A model generated the notes under the pieces. It was not told the DNA's origin and searched no databases. It saw only the letters and a program-made list of their open reading frames with translations. A DNA stretch of 7,011 bases, taken from assembly GCA_964528085.1 (NCBI GenBank), contig CAZGRE010000055.1, positions 1 through 7,011 of the forward strand, written 5' to 3'. A program made the position numbers and the translations under genes. Below, one piece after another: positions 1-5,926 of the stretch (position 1 is the stretch's first letter; each line of letters opens with the position of its first letter). The stretch comes from B2-G16 sp964528085 (GTDB taxonomy: Bacteria > Bipolaricaulota > Bipolaricaulia > UBA7950 > UBA9294).

Positions 1-774
1 GCCCCTTCGGAGCTCCTCGATTTCTCGGGGAAGGTCGTCCTCGTCACCGGTGCGAGCAGTGGGATCGGCGCTGGGATCGCCCTACGGTTCGCCGAGGCGG
101 GAGCGACGCTCATCATCAACTACCGCTCGAACGACGCCGGCGCCCGGTCGGTAGTGGCGGAGATCGAGGGAAGCAGCGGGAGGGCGATCGCCGTCCGCGC
201 CGACGTGACGGAGAAAGAGGAGGTCGAACGGCTCTTCTCGGAGGCAGAAGAGGCGTTCGACCGGATCGACGTTCTGGTGAACAACGCCGGCTCCTACCCG
301 ATGGGGGCGCTCATCGAGATGCCCGAGGAGGATTGGGACTCGATGATCGCGAGCAACCTGCGGAGCGTCTTTCTCTGCACGCAGGAGGCGGCGAAGCGGA
401 TGATCGCGCAAGGAAGCGATGGGGCTATCGTCAACATCGCCTCGATCGAGGGGACATTCCCAGCGAAGCTCCACAGCCACTACAGCGCGGCGAAGGCCGG
501 AGTACTCGCGTTCACGAAGGCGGCGGCGAACGAGCTCGGCCGGCACGGGATCAGGGTGAACGCCGTCTCACCCGGCCTGATCTGGCGGGAGGGGATCGAG
601 AATGCATGGCCGGAAGGGGTCAACAGATGGCGGAAGGCAGCCCCGCTCGCGCGGCTCGGGATGCCGGACGACGTGGCGGACGCCTGCCTGTTCCTCGCTT
701 CCCCGGCCGCCCGCTGGATCACAGGGAGCGAGCTCCGCGTCGACGGCGGGGTGACGGCGAGGGAGGCGTTCTAG
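1..774 (+). CDS. Short-chain dehydrogenase/reductase (classical SDR, FabG-like), 5' end cut by window
   Basis: NAD(P)-dependent oxidoreductase of the classical SDR family, probably cytosolic. The frame is open from base 1, giving 257 visible residues against a usual 245-265, so only a few N-terminal residues are missing. The GTG at 154 is not a start because the dinucleotide-binding motif lies upstream of it. Visible in order: the TGxxxGxG motif (TGASSGIG, residues 16-23), a beta2 end reading NYRS, an acidic D68 in the adenine pocket, NNAG at 94-97, and the catalytic tetrad N119, S148, Y161, K165. A C-terminal TGSELRVDGG segment is typical of the family. An Asn-Tyr-Arg after beta2 instead of Asp usually goes with NADP(H) preference; that is inference. 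The stop at 772-774 is one base before the next SDR gene, so the two are probably co-transcribed. The substrate (sugar, polyol, ketoacyl or other carbonyl) cannot be assigned from sequence alone. Confidence 0.93.
   Translation, partial: APSELLDFSGKVVLVTGASSGIGAGIALRFAEAGATLIINYRSNDAGARSVVAEIEGSSGRAIAVRADVTEKEEVERLFSEAEEAFDRIDVLVNNAGSYPMGALIEMPEEDWDSMIASNLRSVFLCTQEAAKRMIAQGSDGAIVNIASIEGTFPAKLHSHYSAAKAGVLAFTKAAANELGRHGIRVNAVSPGLIWREGIENAWPEGVNRWRKAAPLARLGMPDDVADACLFLASPAARWITGSELRVDGGVTAREAF
761..766 (+). promoter_or_regulatory. Ribosome binding site of second SDR gene
   Basis: GGGAGG lies inside the last codons of the upstream SDR gene, with 9 bases between it and the ATG at 776. It fixes the start of the second SDR and fits coupled translation of the pair. 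Confidence 0.65.
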
Positions 775-775
775 G

Positions 776-1561
776 ATGGAAGCTACAAGGCTCCTGGAGG
801 GTAAGACGATCCTCGTAACCGGTGCCGGTCAGGGGATCGGACGGGGGATAGCCCTCGCGATCGCGGAGGCGGGCGGGAACGCCGCCCTCCTCGATATCTC
901 ACGCGAGACGATGGAAGAGACGGCGCGGCTGGTCGAGGAGGCGGGGGGTAGGGTGGTGTCGTTCGTCGCCGATGTGACCGATCCGGAGGCGGTGAGATCC
1001 GCGATCGACGGGACGGTCGAGGGGTTCGGCCGGCTCGACGGGATCGTGAACAACGCAGGGATCATCAGGATGGCAAGCGCACTCGAGCTGACCCCGGACG
1101 ACTGGGACCTTCACTTTTCGGTGAACGTCCGCGGGATGATGATCTGCTGCCAGCTCGCAGCAAAACGGATGATCGCGCAGGGAGGAGGATCGATCGTCAA
1201 TATCGCTTCGAACGCCGGTAAGGTCGGATATCCGAACATGGCGGCCTACAACGCGAGCAAGGCGGCGGTGATCAACCTGACCCGCACACTGGCGGCGGAA
1301 TGGGCAAAGGTCAAGATCAACGTCAACGCGGTCTGCCCCGGCGGGGTCGCTACCCCGATGCTCCGCCAGGCGGCGGAGTGGGCGGCGGACAGGTTCGGAG
1401 GGGATCCGGACGAGATCTACAAGACGATGAAGCCGCACCAGATGGACCGCCACGTCCGACCGATCGAGATCGGCCGCGTCGTCGCCTTCCTTCTCTCCGA
1501 TCACGCGGGGATCATCCGCGGTCAGGCGATCAACGCCGACGGAGGGGACACCCCGTACTAG
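776..1561 (+). CDS. Short-chain dehydrogenase/reductase (classical SDR, probably NAD-dependent)
   Basis: A complete 261-residue classical SDR, normal length for the family. The dinucleotide motif TGAGQGIG is at residues 15-22. Strand beta2 ends in LLD with D40, the acidic residue that normally binds the adenosine ribose of NAD(H) and disfavours NADP(H). D66, NNAG at 92-95 and the tetrad N117, S145, Y158, K162 are all present, followed by a CPGG segment near the substrate loop and a GQAINADGG C-terminus. The overall look is that of polyol/butanediol or sugar dehydrogenases and FabG-like reductases, but the substrate is not determinable. The gene starts one base after the first SDR and shares the block AAKRMIAQG with it, so the two may be distant paralogues acting in one pathway. 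Its TAG stop (1559-1561) interlocks with the stop of coaX on the other strand. Confidence 0.95.
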   Translation: MEATRLLEGKTILVTGAGQGIGRGIALAIAEAGGNAALLDISRETMEETARLVEEAGGRVVSFVADVTDPEAVRSAIDGTVEGFGRLDGIVNNAGIIRMASALELTPDDWDLHFSVNVRGMMICCQLAAKRMIAQGGGSIVNIASNAGKVGYPNMAAYNASKAAVINLTRTLAAEWAKVKINVNAVCPGGVATPMLRQAAEWAADRFGGDPDEIYKTMKPHQMDRHVRPIEIGRVVAFLLSDHAGIIRGQAINADGGDTPY

Positions 1562-2322
1562 CCGTCCAACCGCGACCAGGCGATCGCAAGGCCCTTCAGG
1601 GTGAGGAACGGGTCGTAGTCCTCGATCGCAGGAAGCTCCCGGTGGAACAGCCGGCCCATCCCGCCGGTGGCGACGACCTTGAGATCCCCCTTTACCTCGG
1701 CCTTGAACCGCGCGATCAACCCATCGACGAGGGAGAGATAGCCGAGGACGACCCCGGCGCGGATGTTCTCAGCCGTCGTCTTCCCGATCACCGAGGACGG
1801 AGGGGTCAGCTCGACCGAATGGAGGAGGGCGGCTCGCTCGACCAGCGCCCCGGCGGCTAGGTGCATCCCCGGGGAGATCGCCCCGCCGAGGAACGAGCCG
1901 TCCTTCCCGACGAGGTCGAACGTGACCGCTGTCCCGAAGTCGAGGACGAGGACCGGCCCACCGTAAAAAGAGAATGCGGCGAGGGAGTTTGCAATACGAT
2001 CGGGACCGACCGTATCCGGCCGATCGACGCGGAGGGGGATCGGGGAGTTCGCGGGGGTGAGGAACCGGATCTCCCCCTCTATCAGCGGCCGAAGGCCGTC
2101 CTTCAGCGGGGCGTTGAGCGAGGGAACGACCGACGCGACAGCGACCCCTGCGATCCCATCTCCGTCGATGCCGGCCTCATCGAGGATGCTCCGCGCGCTC
2201 AACCGGAGCTCATCGGCCGTCCTCAACGGGTCGGTGGTGAGCCGCCAATGCCCGATGAGCCTGTCGGCGTCGAACAGGCCGACGACGATGTTCGTATTCC
2301 CGATGTCGTAGACAAGAAGCAT
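1558..2322 (-). CDS. coaX: Type III pantothenate kinase
   Basis: Phosphorylates pantothenate to 4'-phosphopantothenate with ATP, the first committed step of CoA synthesis, in the cytosol. The 254 residues match the usual CoaX length (about 250-260). The ASKHA-fold signatures are in place: phosphate-1 motif DIGNTN at residues 6-11, the VGPDRIAN segment with the expected catalytic aspartate D108, phosphate-2 motif DFGTA at 128-132, and GGAISPG at 146-152. CoaX enzymes typically need a monovalent cation and resist CoA feedback inhibition; that is family knowledge. The ATG start (2322-2320) is preceded by a GAAAGGGGG Shine-Dalgarno stretch at 2334-2326 and lies 12 bases after the panC stop, so coaX is the last gene of the CoA operon. 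No intrinsic terminator follows: its TAG stop overlaps the convergent SDR stop and transcription must end inside that gene or by a factor. Confidence 0.96.
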   Translation of the reverse strand: MLLVYDIGNTNIVVGLFDADRLIGHWRLTTDPLRTADELRLSARSILDEAGIDGDGIAGVAVASVVPSLNAPLKDGLRPLIEGEIRFLTPANSPIPLRVDRPDTVGPDRIANSLAAFSFYGGPVLVLDFGTAVTFDLVGKDGSFLGGAISPGMHLAAGALVERAALLHSVELTPPSSVIGKTTAENIRAGVVLGYLSLVDGLIARFKAEVKGDLKVVATGGMGRLFHRELPAIEDYDPFLTLKGLAIAWSRLDG

Positions 2323-2334
2323 ATTCCCCCTTTC
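2323..2334 (-). promoter_or_regulatory. Ribosome binding site of coaX in the panC-coaX spacer
   Basis: On the minus strand the 12-base spacer between the panC TAA and the coaX ATG reads GAAAGGGGGAAT. The purine-rich AAAGGGGG is a plausible Shine-Dalgarno site with a short spacer of about 3-5 bases. There is no room for a terminator or promoter, so coaX depends on readthrough from panC. Confidence 0.5.
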
Positions 2335-3045
2335 TTAAAGCCGATAACCGGGAGGAAGGATCGTGTTGTCGATCAGGCGCGTCTTACCGAACCGGACGGC
2401 AAGGGAGACGAGGGCCGGCCGATCGAGCGCATCGAGCTCATCGAGCGTCTCGATGTCGGCGACGCTGACGTAGTCGATCTTGGCCAGCGACTCGGATCCG
2501 ATCAGCCCGTGGATCGCATCCCTGAACCGATCTGCATCCCTCTCCCCCTTGACGTACATCCGCTCGGCAAGCTTCAATCCCTTATACAAGACGGTCGCCG
2601 CTTTTCTCTCGGCCGGGGTGAGGTAGGCGTTCCTGCTGCTTTTCGCAAGCCCGTCCTCCTCGCGGACGGTCGGGCAGACGCGAAGCTCGATCGGAAGATT
2701 CAGATCACGGATCAGCCGCCTGATGACGAGCGCCTGCTGGGCGTCCTTCTGGCCGAAGTAGGCGCGCTGCGGAGCGATGATGTTAAACAGCTTCGTCACG
2801 ATCGTCGCCACCCCGCGGAAGTGGGTCGGCCGCGCCGCCCCCTCGAGCCTTGCGGTCAGCCCTTCGACCTCGACCCATGTGCTGTACCGATCCGGGTAGA
2901 GCTCGTCCGAGGACGGGGTGAAGACGAGATCGACCGACTCCTCCTCGAGGAGGCGGAGGTCCGTCTCGAGGTCGCGCGGATAGGTAGCGAAGTCCTCGTC
3001 CGGGGCGAACTGCGCCGGGTTGACGAATATGCTGACAGCGACCGA
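2335..3045 (-). CDS. panC: Pantothenate synthetase (pantoate-beta-alanine ligase), N-terminus lost in the gap
   Basis: Joins D-pantoate and beta-alanine to pantothenate via a pantoyl-adenylate. The frame is open from the N run at 3045 to a TAA at 2337-2335, giving 236 residues of an enzyme normally about 280 long. The visible part starts just before the SIFVNPAQF strand, so roughly the first 50 residues, including the PTMGxLHxGH nucleotide-binding motif, are missing. Seen in order: SIFVNPAQF (residues 5-13), a YPRDLETD segment, an LEGAARPTHFRGV loop, TKLFNI and YFGQKDAQQ (96-104), then REEDGLAKSSRN (128-139), the KMSKS-like loop of this nucleotidyltransferase family, and a C-terminal RLIDN. 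The GTG at 2811 is internal, not the start. The gene runs into coaX with 12 bases between. Truncation is an assembly artefact, not a pseudogene. Confidence 0.95.
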   Translation of the reverse strand, partial: SVAVSIFVNPAQFAPDEDFATYPRDLETDLRLLEEESVDLVFTPSSDELYPDRYSTWVEVEGLTARLEGAARPTHFRGVATIVTKLFNIIAPQRAYFGQKDAQQALVIRRLIRDLNLPIELRVCPTVREEDGLAKSSRNAYLTPAERKAATVLYKGLKLAERMYVKGERDADRFRDAIHGLIGSESLAKIDYVSVADIETLDELDALDRPALVSLAVRFGKTRLIDNTILPPGYRL

Positions 3046-3145
3046 NNNNNNNNNNNNNNNNNNNNNNNNNNNNNNNNNNNNNNNNNNNNNNNNNNNNNNN
3101 NNNNNNNNNNNNNNNNNNNNNNNNNNNNNNNNNNNNNNNNNNNNN
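3046..3145. other. Assembly gap (100 Ns) between panB and panC
   Basis: A run of 100 N, the conventional placeholder for a gap of unknown size. The C-terminus of panB and the N-terminus of panC fall in it. Together they should need about 250-300 bases, and the two genes lie in different reading phases across the run, so the true gap is longer than drawn. A further small gene could also be hidden here. Confidence 0.97.
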
Positions 3146-3812
3146 ACCAGCCGAGGATGTCGCTTACGACCTGAATCTCGCCGTCGCAGTCCGCCCCCGC
3201 ACCGATCCCGATCGTCGGAATCGAGAGCCTGTTTGTGATCAGCCGAGCGAGATCGGCGGGGACGGTCTCGAGGACGACGGAGAACGCACCTGCATCCTCG
3301 ACGGCGAGGGCGTCATCGATCAGCCTCTTTGCGTCGTCCAACGTCTTCCCCTGCACCTTGAACCCGCTCAGCTGATGGACCGACTGAGGGGTGAGGCCGA
3401 TATGGGCCATCACCGGGATCCCGGATCTAACGAGCCTCTCTATCGTCCTCGCGACCCGGACGCCCCCCTCGAGCTTCACCGCCTGCGCCCCCCCTTCCTG
3501 GATGCAGCGGCCGGCGTTCTCGAGCGCCTGCTCGGGAGACTTCTGATAGGTCAGGAACGGCATGTCGGCGACGACGAGGGCGCGGGAGGAGCCACGGACG
3601 ACGGCCCGGGTGTGGTAGATCACGTCGTCTAGCCTGACCGGGATCGTGTTCTCGTAGCCGAGTACGACCATCCCGAGGCTGTCGCCGACGAGGACGATCG
3701 GGATCCCGGCGGCGTCGACGAGCCTCGCCGTCACGTAATCGTAGGCGGTCAGGGCGGCGAACTTAACCCCCTCCTCCTTCATCCTCTGGATGTCGCCGAT
3801 CGTCACCCTCAT
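3146..3812 (-). CDS. panB: 3-methyl-2-oxobutanoate hydroxymethyltransferase (ketopantoate hydroxymethyltransferase), C-terminus lost in the gap
   Basis: Transfers a hydroxymethyl group from 5,10-methylenetetrahydrofolate to 2-ketoisovalerate, making ketopantoate. 222 residues are visible against a usual 260-275; the last 40-50 lie in the N run. The (beta/alpha)8 signatures are clear: TAYDY (22-26), VGDSLGMVVLGY (42-53) with metal ligand D44, VVADMPF (80-86) with second ligand D83, VKLEGG (112-117), HIGLTPQ (137-143), VLETVP with the expected catalytic E182, and IGIGAG (201-206). The start is the ATG at 3812-3810: it has GGGGAGG seven bases upstream and gives the usual N-terminus ending a short distance before TAYDY. 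The frame is open further upstream, but that extension is only antisense-phase reading of the preceding gene. ATG overlaps the TGA of the upstream reductase gene (ATGA), indicating translational coupling. Confidence 0.97.
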
Positions 3813-4687
3813 CGCTCTTCCTCCCCGTCGAGGACGCGTTCGATCGCCCTCGCCGTCCCCTCGTCGATCCTCCCCTTTGCAACCGCGATTGGGAGCGTGG
3901 CACGGGCGAGACCCTTGTACACCCCGACAAGGTCGGGCGCAACCTGAGAGAGGGCGCGGATATGCCTTGCGACCGTGCCTATGTCCCCGCGGGAGATCGG
4001 CCCGGTCAGGGCGGCGGGGAGGCCGACCCGCTCCAGGTTCGCCACCGTCCCCTTGACGAGGGGGAGGAGAGCGGAGAGGGCATCCTCCTTCGCGATCCCG
4101 AAGTGCTCCCACAGCCCGGAGGAAAGGTCGAGGAGGGTGACGAGGTAATTCGACGCGATCGTCGCAGAAGCGTGGTAGATGGCCTTCTCGTCCCCGGAGA
4201 GGTAAAACGGCCTCCCCCCGAGGGATTCGGCCATCCGGAAGAGCTCGGCACGGAGGCCTTCGTCGCTCGCCTCGATGGCAAAGGCGCTCCCCTTCAGGTT
4301 CCTCCTCGCCTCCTCCCTCGTTGCGAACGCCTGCAGCGGATGTAGGACCCCGACCGACGCGCCAGCCCTCCTCGCCGATGAGAGCGGCTCGATCGACAGG
4401 GAGCCGCTGCAGTGGACGGCACCCTTCCCCGGGGGCCAGGAGATCCCCTCCGCCACCCTCTCTATCGCATCGTCGGGGACAGTGAGAAAGACGATATCGG
4501 ACAAGTCGACGACCCGCTGCGGATCCTCTGCAACGGCCGCCCCCTCGACCCTCCGTGCCAGCCGCTCGGCACTTCCCTTCGTCCTGCTGTAGACGGCAGT
4601 GATGGGGTAGCCTCCCTCGAAAAGGAGGGTTGAAAGGGCACTCCCGACGATCCCCACGCCGATGAACCCGAGCCGCGGCCGGTCCAC
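3809..4687 (-). CDS. Rossmann-fold/DUF2520 oxidoreductase, candidate ketopantoate reductase
   Basis: A 292-residue protein with an N-terminal Rossmann domain and a C-terminal helical DUF2520-type domain, the two-domain layout of the ketopantoate reductase/6-phosphogluconate dehydrogenase-like group. Seen: GxGxxG (GVGIVG, residues 10-15); beta2 followed by SRT (34-36), which favours NADP(H); VFLTVPD (66-72); HCSGS (92-96); HPLQAF (116-121), a hallmark of DUF2520 proteins; then GDEKAIYHASA (165-175) and ASNY, the conserved start of the helical domain with K168 and N180 as possible catalytic or substrate residues. GTG (4687-4685) is the start, one base after the coaBC stop, with GAGGGGGG at 4700-4693 upstream. 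Its stop overlaps the panB start. The pathway here lacks a PanE gene, and this protein is placed between coaBC and panB, so pantoate formation is the likely role; this is inference from fold and context. PanG of Francisella is a described non-PanE ketopantoate reductase that I believe is of this type, but I could not verify that. Confidence 0.85.
   Translation of the reverse strand: MDRPRLGFIGVGIVGSALSTLLFEGGYPITAVYSRTKGSAERLARRVEGAAVAEDPQRVVDLSDIVFLTVPDDAIERVAEGISWPPGKGAVHCSGSLSIEPLSSARRAGASVGVLHPLQAFATREEARRNLKGSAFAIEASDEGLRAELFRMAESLGGRPFYLSGDEKAIYHASATIASNYLVTLLDLSSGLWEHFGIAKEDALSALLPLVKGTVANLERVGLPAALTGPISRGDIGTVARHIRALSQVAPDLVGVYKGLARATLPIAVAKGRIDEGTARAIERVLDGEEER
3820..3826 (-). promoter_or_regulatory. 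Ribosome binding site of panB
   Basis: GGGGAGG on the minus strand, 7 bases before the panB ATG at 3812. It lies within the 3' end of the upstream reductase gene. It decides the panB start and rules out the long upstream extension of the open frame to 4112. Confidence 0.7.
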
Positions 4688-4688
4688 C

Positions 4689-5870
4689 TCATCCCCCCTC
4701 GAGGAGCCGGACGACCCGGTCGAGGATCAGGTCGGCGACCTCCCGCTTCGATAGGAGGGGGAGCTCCTCGACCCCCTTGGGATCGACGATCAGGACCCGA
4801 TTATTCTCTGAGCCGAATCCGCTCCCCGCCTCGGTTATGTCGTTTGCGACAATGAGATCGAGGGTCTTTTCGACCAATTTTCGCCTTGCGTTTTCGATCA
4901 GATCCCCGCTCTCCGCGGCGAACCCGACCTTCACCCGCACGTCGGTGACCCCCTTCAGGATGTCCGCAGTCCGCCTGAGGGTGAGCGTCAGCCCGTCCGG
5001 CCCCTTCTTTATCTTCTCCTTCGCCACCTCGATCGGCGCGTAGTCCGCCACCGCGGCCGCCATGATCAGGGTATCGGCCGGGAGGGCGGAGCGGACGGCC
5101 TCGTGCATGTCATTCGCCGAGGAGACCTCGACGGATTCGACCCCGGCCGGACGGGGAAGCTCGGTCGGAGCGGAGATCAGCACGACCTCCCCTCCCCGGT
5201 CGCGCGCCGCCTCGGCGATCGCGTAGCCCATCCTCCCGGTCGAGCGATTCCCGATGAACCTGACCGGATCGATCGGCTCGCGCGTCCCCCCGGCGGTGAC
5301 GACGATCCTCCGGCCGGAGAGGTCGCCGTTACGCCCGAGGACCTTGAGCGTCACGCCGAGGATCTCTGGGATCGGGGCGAACCTCCCCGCTCCGAACCCA
5401 CCGGATGCAAGCCGCCCGACGGCAGGGCCGACGAACGCGACCCCGCGGCTGCGGAGAGTCTCCACATTCGCCTGCGTCGCTTTATCCTCCCACATCGCGG
5501 TGTGCATCGCCGGGGCGATGATGAGGGGGGCCCTCGAGGCGAGGACGGTCGATGTCAGGAGATCGTCCGCTATCCCGCAGGCGAGCTTGGCGATGACGTT
5601 CGCCGTCGCCGGTGCGATCAACACCGCGTCGGCGAGCTCAGCGAGGGAGATATGCCCGATCGAGAAGGGCTTCTCAGCGAACAGATCGACCGCGACCGGC
5701 CGGCCGGTGATCGCGCTGAACGAGAGCGGGGATACGAGCCTCGTCGCGTTCTCCGTCATCACCGTGTGGACGGAGACGCCGGCCTGGGTCAGCCTGCTCG
5801 CAAGATCGACCCCCTTGTAGGCGGCGATCGATCCCGACACGCCGAGAACGAGGTCCCGTTCGAACTTCAT
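4689..5870 (-). CDS. coaBC: Bifunctional phosphopantothenoylcysteine decarboxylase/phosphopantothenate-cysteine ligase
   Basis: CoaB couples 4'-phosphopantothenate to cysteine using CTP; CoaC, an FMN enzyme, decarboxylates the product to 4'-phosphopantetheine. From ATG 5870 the protein has 393 residues, normal for CoaBC. CoaC domain (1-175): flavin loop GVSGSIAAYK (10-19), catalytic His in GHISL (H73), PATAN (87-91), and PAMHTAMW (120-127), where most enzymes have PAMN. The substrate flap reads LASGGFGAGR (154-163), with Ser at the place where E. coli Dfp has Cys158. CoaB domain (185-393): TAGGTREPID (192-201), IGNRSTGRMG (206-215), AAAVADY (271-277), KIKK (286-289), VGFAAE and IVAND. An in-frame GTG at 5882 would add four residues, but GGGAGGAG just before ATG 5870 and a promoter about 24 bases upstream favour the ATG. 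It is the first gene of the CoA operon; the next gene starts one base after its TGA. Confidence 0.96.
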   Translation of the reverse strand: MKFERDLVLGVSGSIAAYKGVDLASRLTQAGVSVHTVMTENATRLVSPLSFSAITGRPVAVDLFAEKPFSIGHISLAELADAVLIAPATANVIAKLACGIADDLLTSTVLASRAPLIIAPAMHTAMWEDKATQANVETLRSRGVAFVGPAVGRLASGGFGAGRFAPIPEILGVTLKVLGRNGDLSGRRIVVTAGGTREPIDPVRFIGNRSTGRMGYAIAEAARDRGGEVVLISAPTELPRPAGVESVEVSSANDMHEAVRSALPADTLIMAAAVADYAPIEVAKEKIKKGPDGLTLTLRRTADILKGVTDVRVKVGFAAESGDLIENARRKLVEKTLDLIVANDITEAGSGFGSENNRVLIVDPKGVEELPLLSKREVADLILDRVVRLLEGG

Positions 5871-5872
5871 AG

Positions 5873-5880
5873 CTCCTCCC
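5873..5880 (-). promoter_or_regulatory. Ribosome binding site of coaBC
   Basis: GGGAGGAG on the minus strand directly before CT and the ATG at 5870. Pairing through GGGAGG leaves a short but usable spacer of about 4 bases. It lies downstream of the alternative GTG at 5882, which therefore would not be served by it. Confidence 0.6.
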
Positions 5881-5893
5881 ACAGAACGCGGCG

Positions 5894-5923
5894 ATTTTAC
5901 GCCCCCGCCCTCCCCCCGGACAA
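5894..5923 (-). promoter_or_regulatory. Candidate sigma70-type promoter of the CoA operon
   Basis: On the minus strand, TTGTCC (5923-5918) is followed after exactly 18 bases by TAAAAT (5899-5894). Matches to TTGACA/TATAAT are 4/6 and 5/6. TAAAAT stands out in very GC-rich DNA, and this is the only intergenic space in the window. Transcription would start near 5887, leaving about 17 bases of leader that include the Shine-Dalgarno site of coaBC. The spacer is almost pure G with two C and one A. The promoter would drive coaBC, the reductase gene, panB, panC and coaX. Confidence 0.55.
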
Positions 5924-5926
5924 GGG

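Larger units (their letters stand above)
5871..5926. other. Intergenic region ppdK-coaBC
   Basis: This 56-base spacer is the only true noncoding stretch. On the minus strand it holds the candidate promoter, a G-rich tract (5918-5901) and the coaBC ribosome binding site. I see no hairpin-plus-T-run terminator for ppdK, so some readthrough from ppdK into coaBC is possible. Confidence 0.8.

Noticed and set aside
899..1504. Minus-strand open frame of 201 residues inside the second SDR gene
   Set aside because: Antisense shadow of a gene with full catalytic motifs; its own translation is Arg/Asp/His-rich and has no motifs.
2719..2754. PanC KMSKS-like loop written LAKSSRN rather than LAMSSRN or LALSSRN
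   Set aside because: That position is variable in the family and the flanking catalytic SSRN is intact, so it does not suggest altered function.
1861..3174. Plus-strand open frame of 437 residues
   Set aside because: It reads antisense to coaX and panC, runs through the N gap, has charged low-complexity composition and no recognisable motif. In GC-rich DNA such antisense frames are expected.
2856..4112. Minus-strand open frame of 418 residues spanning the gap
   Set aside because: Only 3146-3812 is real panB. The part above 3812 is a shadow of the reductase gene, and the part below the Ns is panC read in the wrong phase.
2335..4687. A PanB-PanC fusion protein
   Set aside because: Both genes look like normal separate proteins, lie in different phases across the Ns, and each lacks only its end facing the gap.
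5871..5882. Start of coaBC at GTG 5882
   Set aside because: The added residues MGGA are the ribosome binding site read as codons, and the promoter candidate leaves almost no leader for it.
5871..5926. Intrinsic terminator after ppdK
   Set aside because: The spacer is G-rich on one strand and does not form a clear stem followed by a T run.
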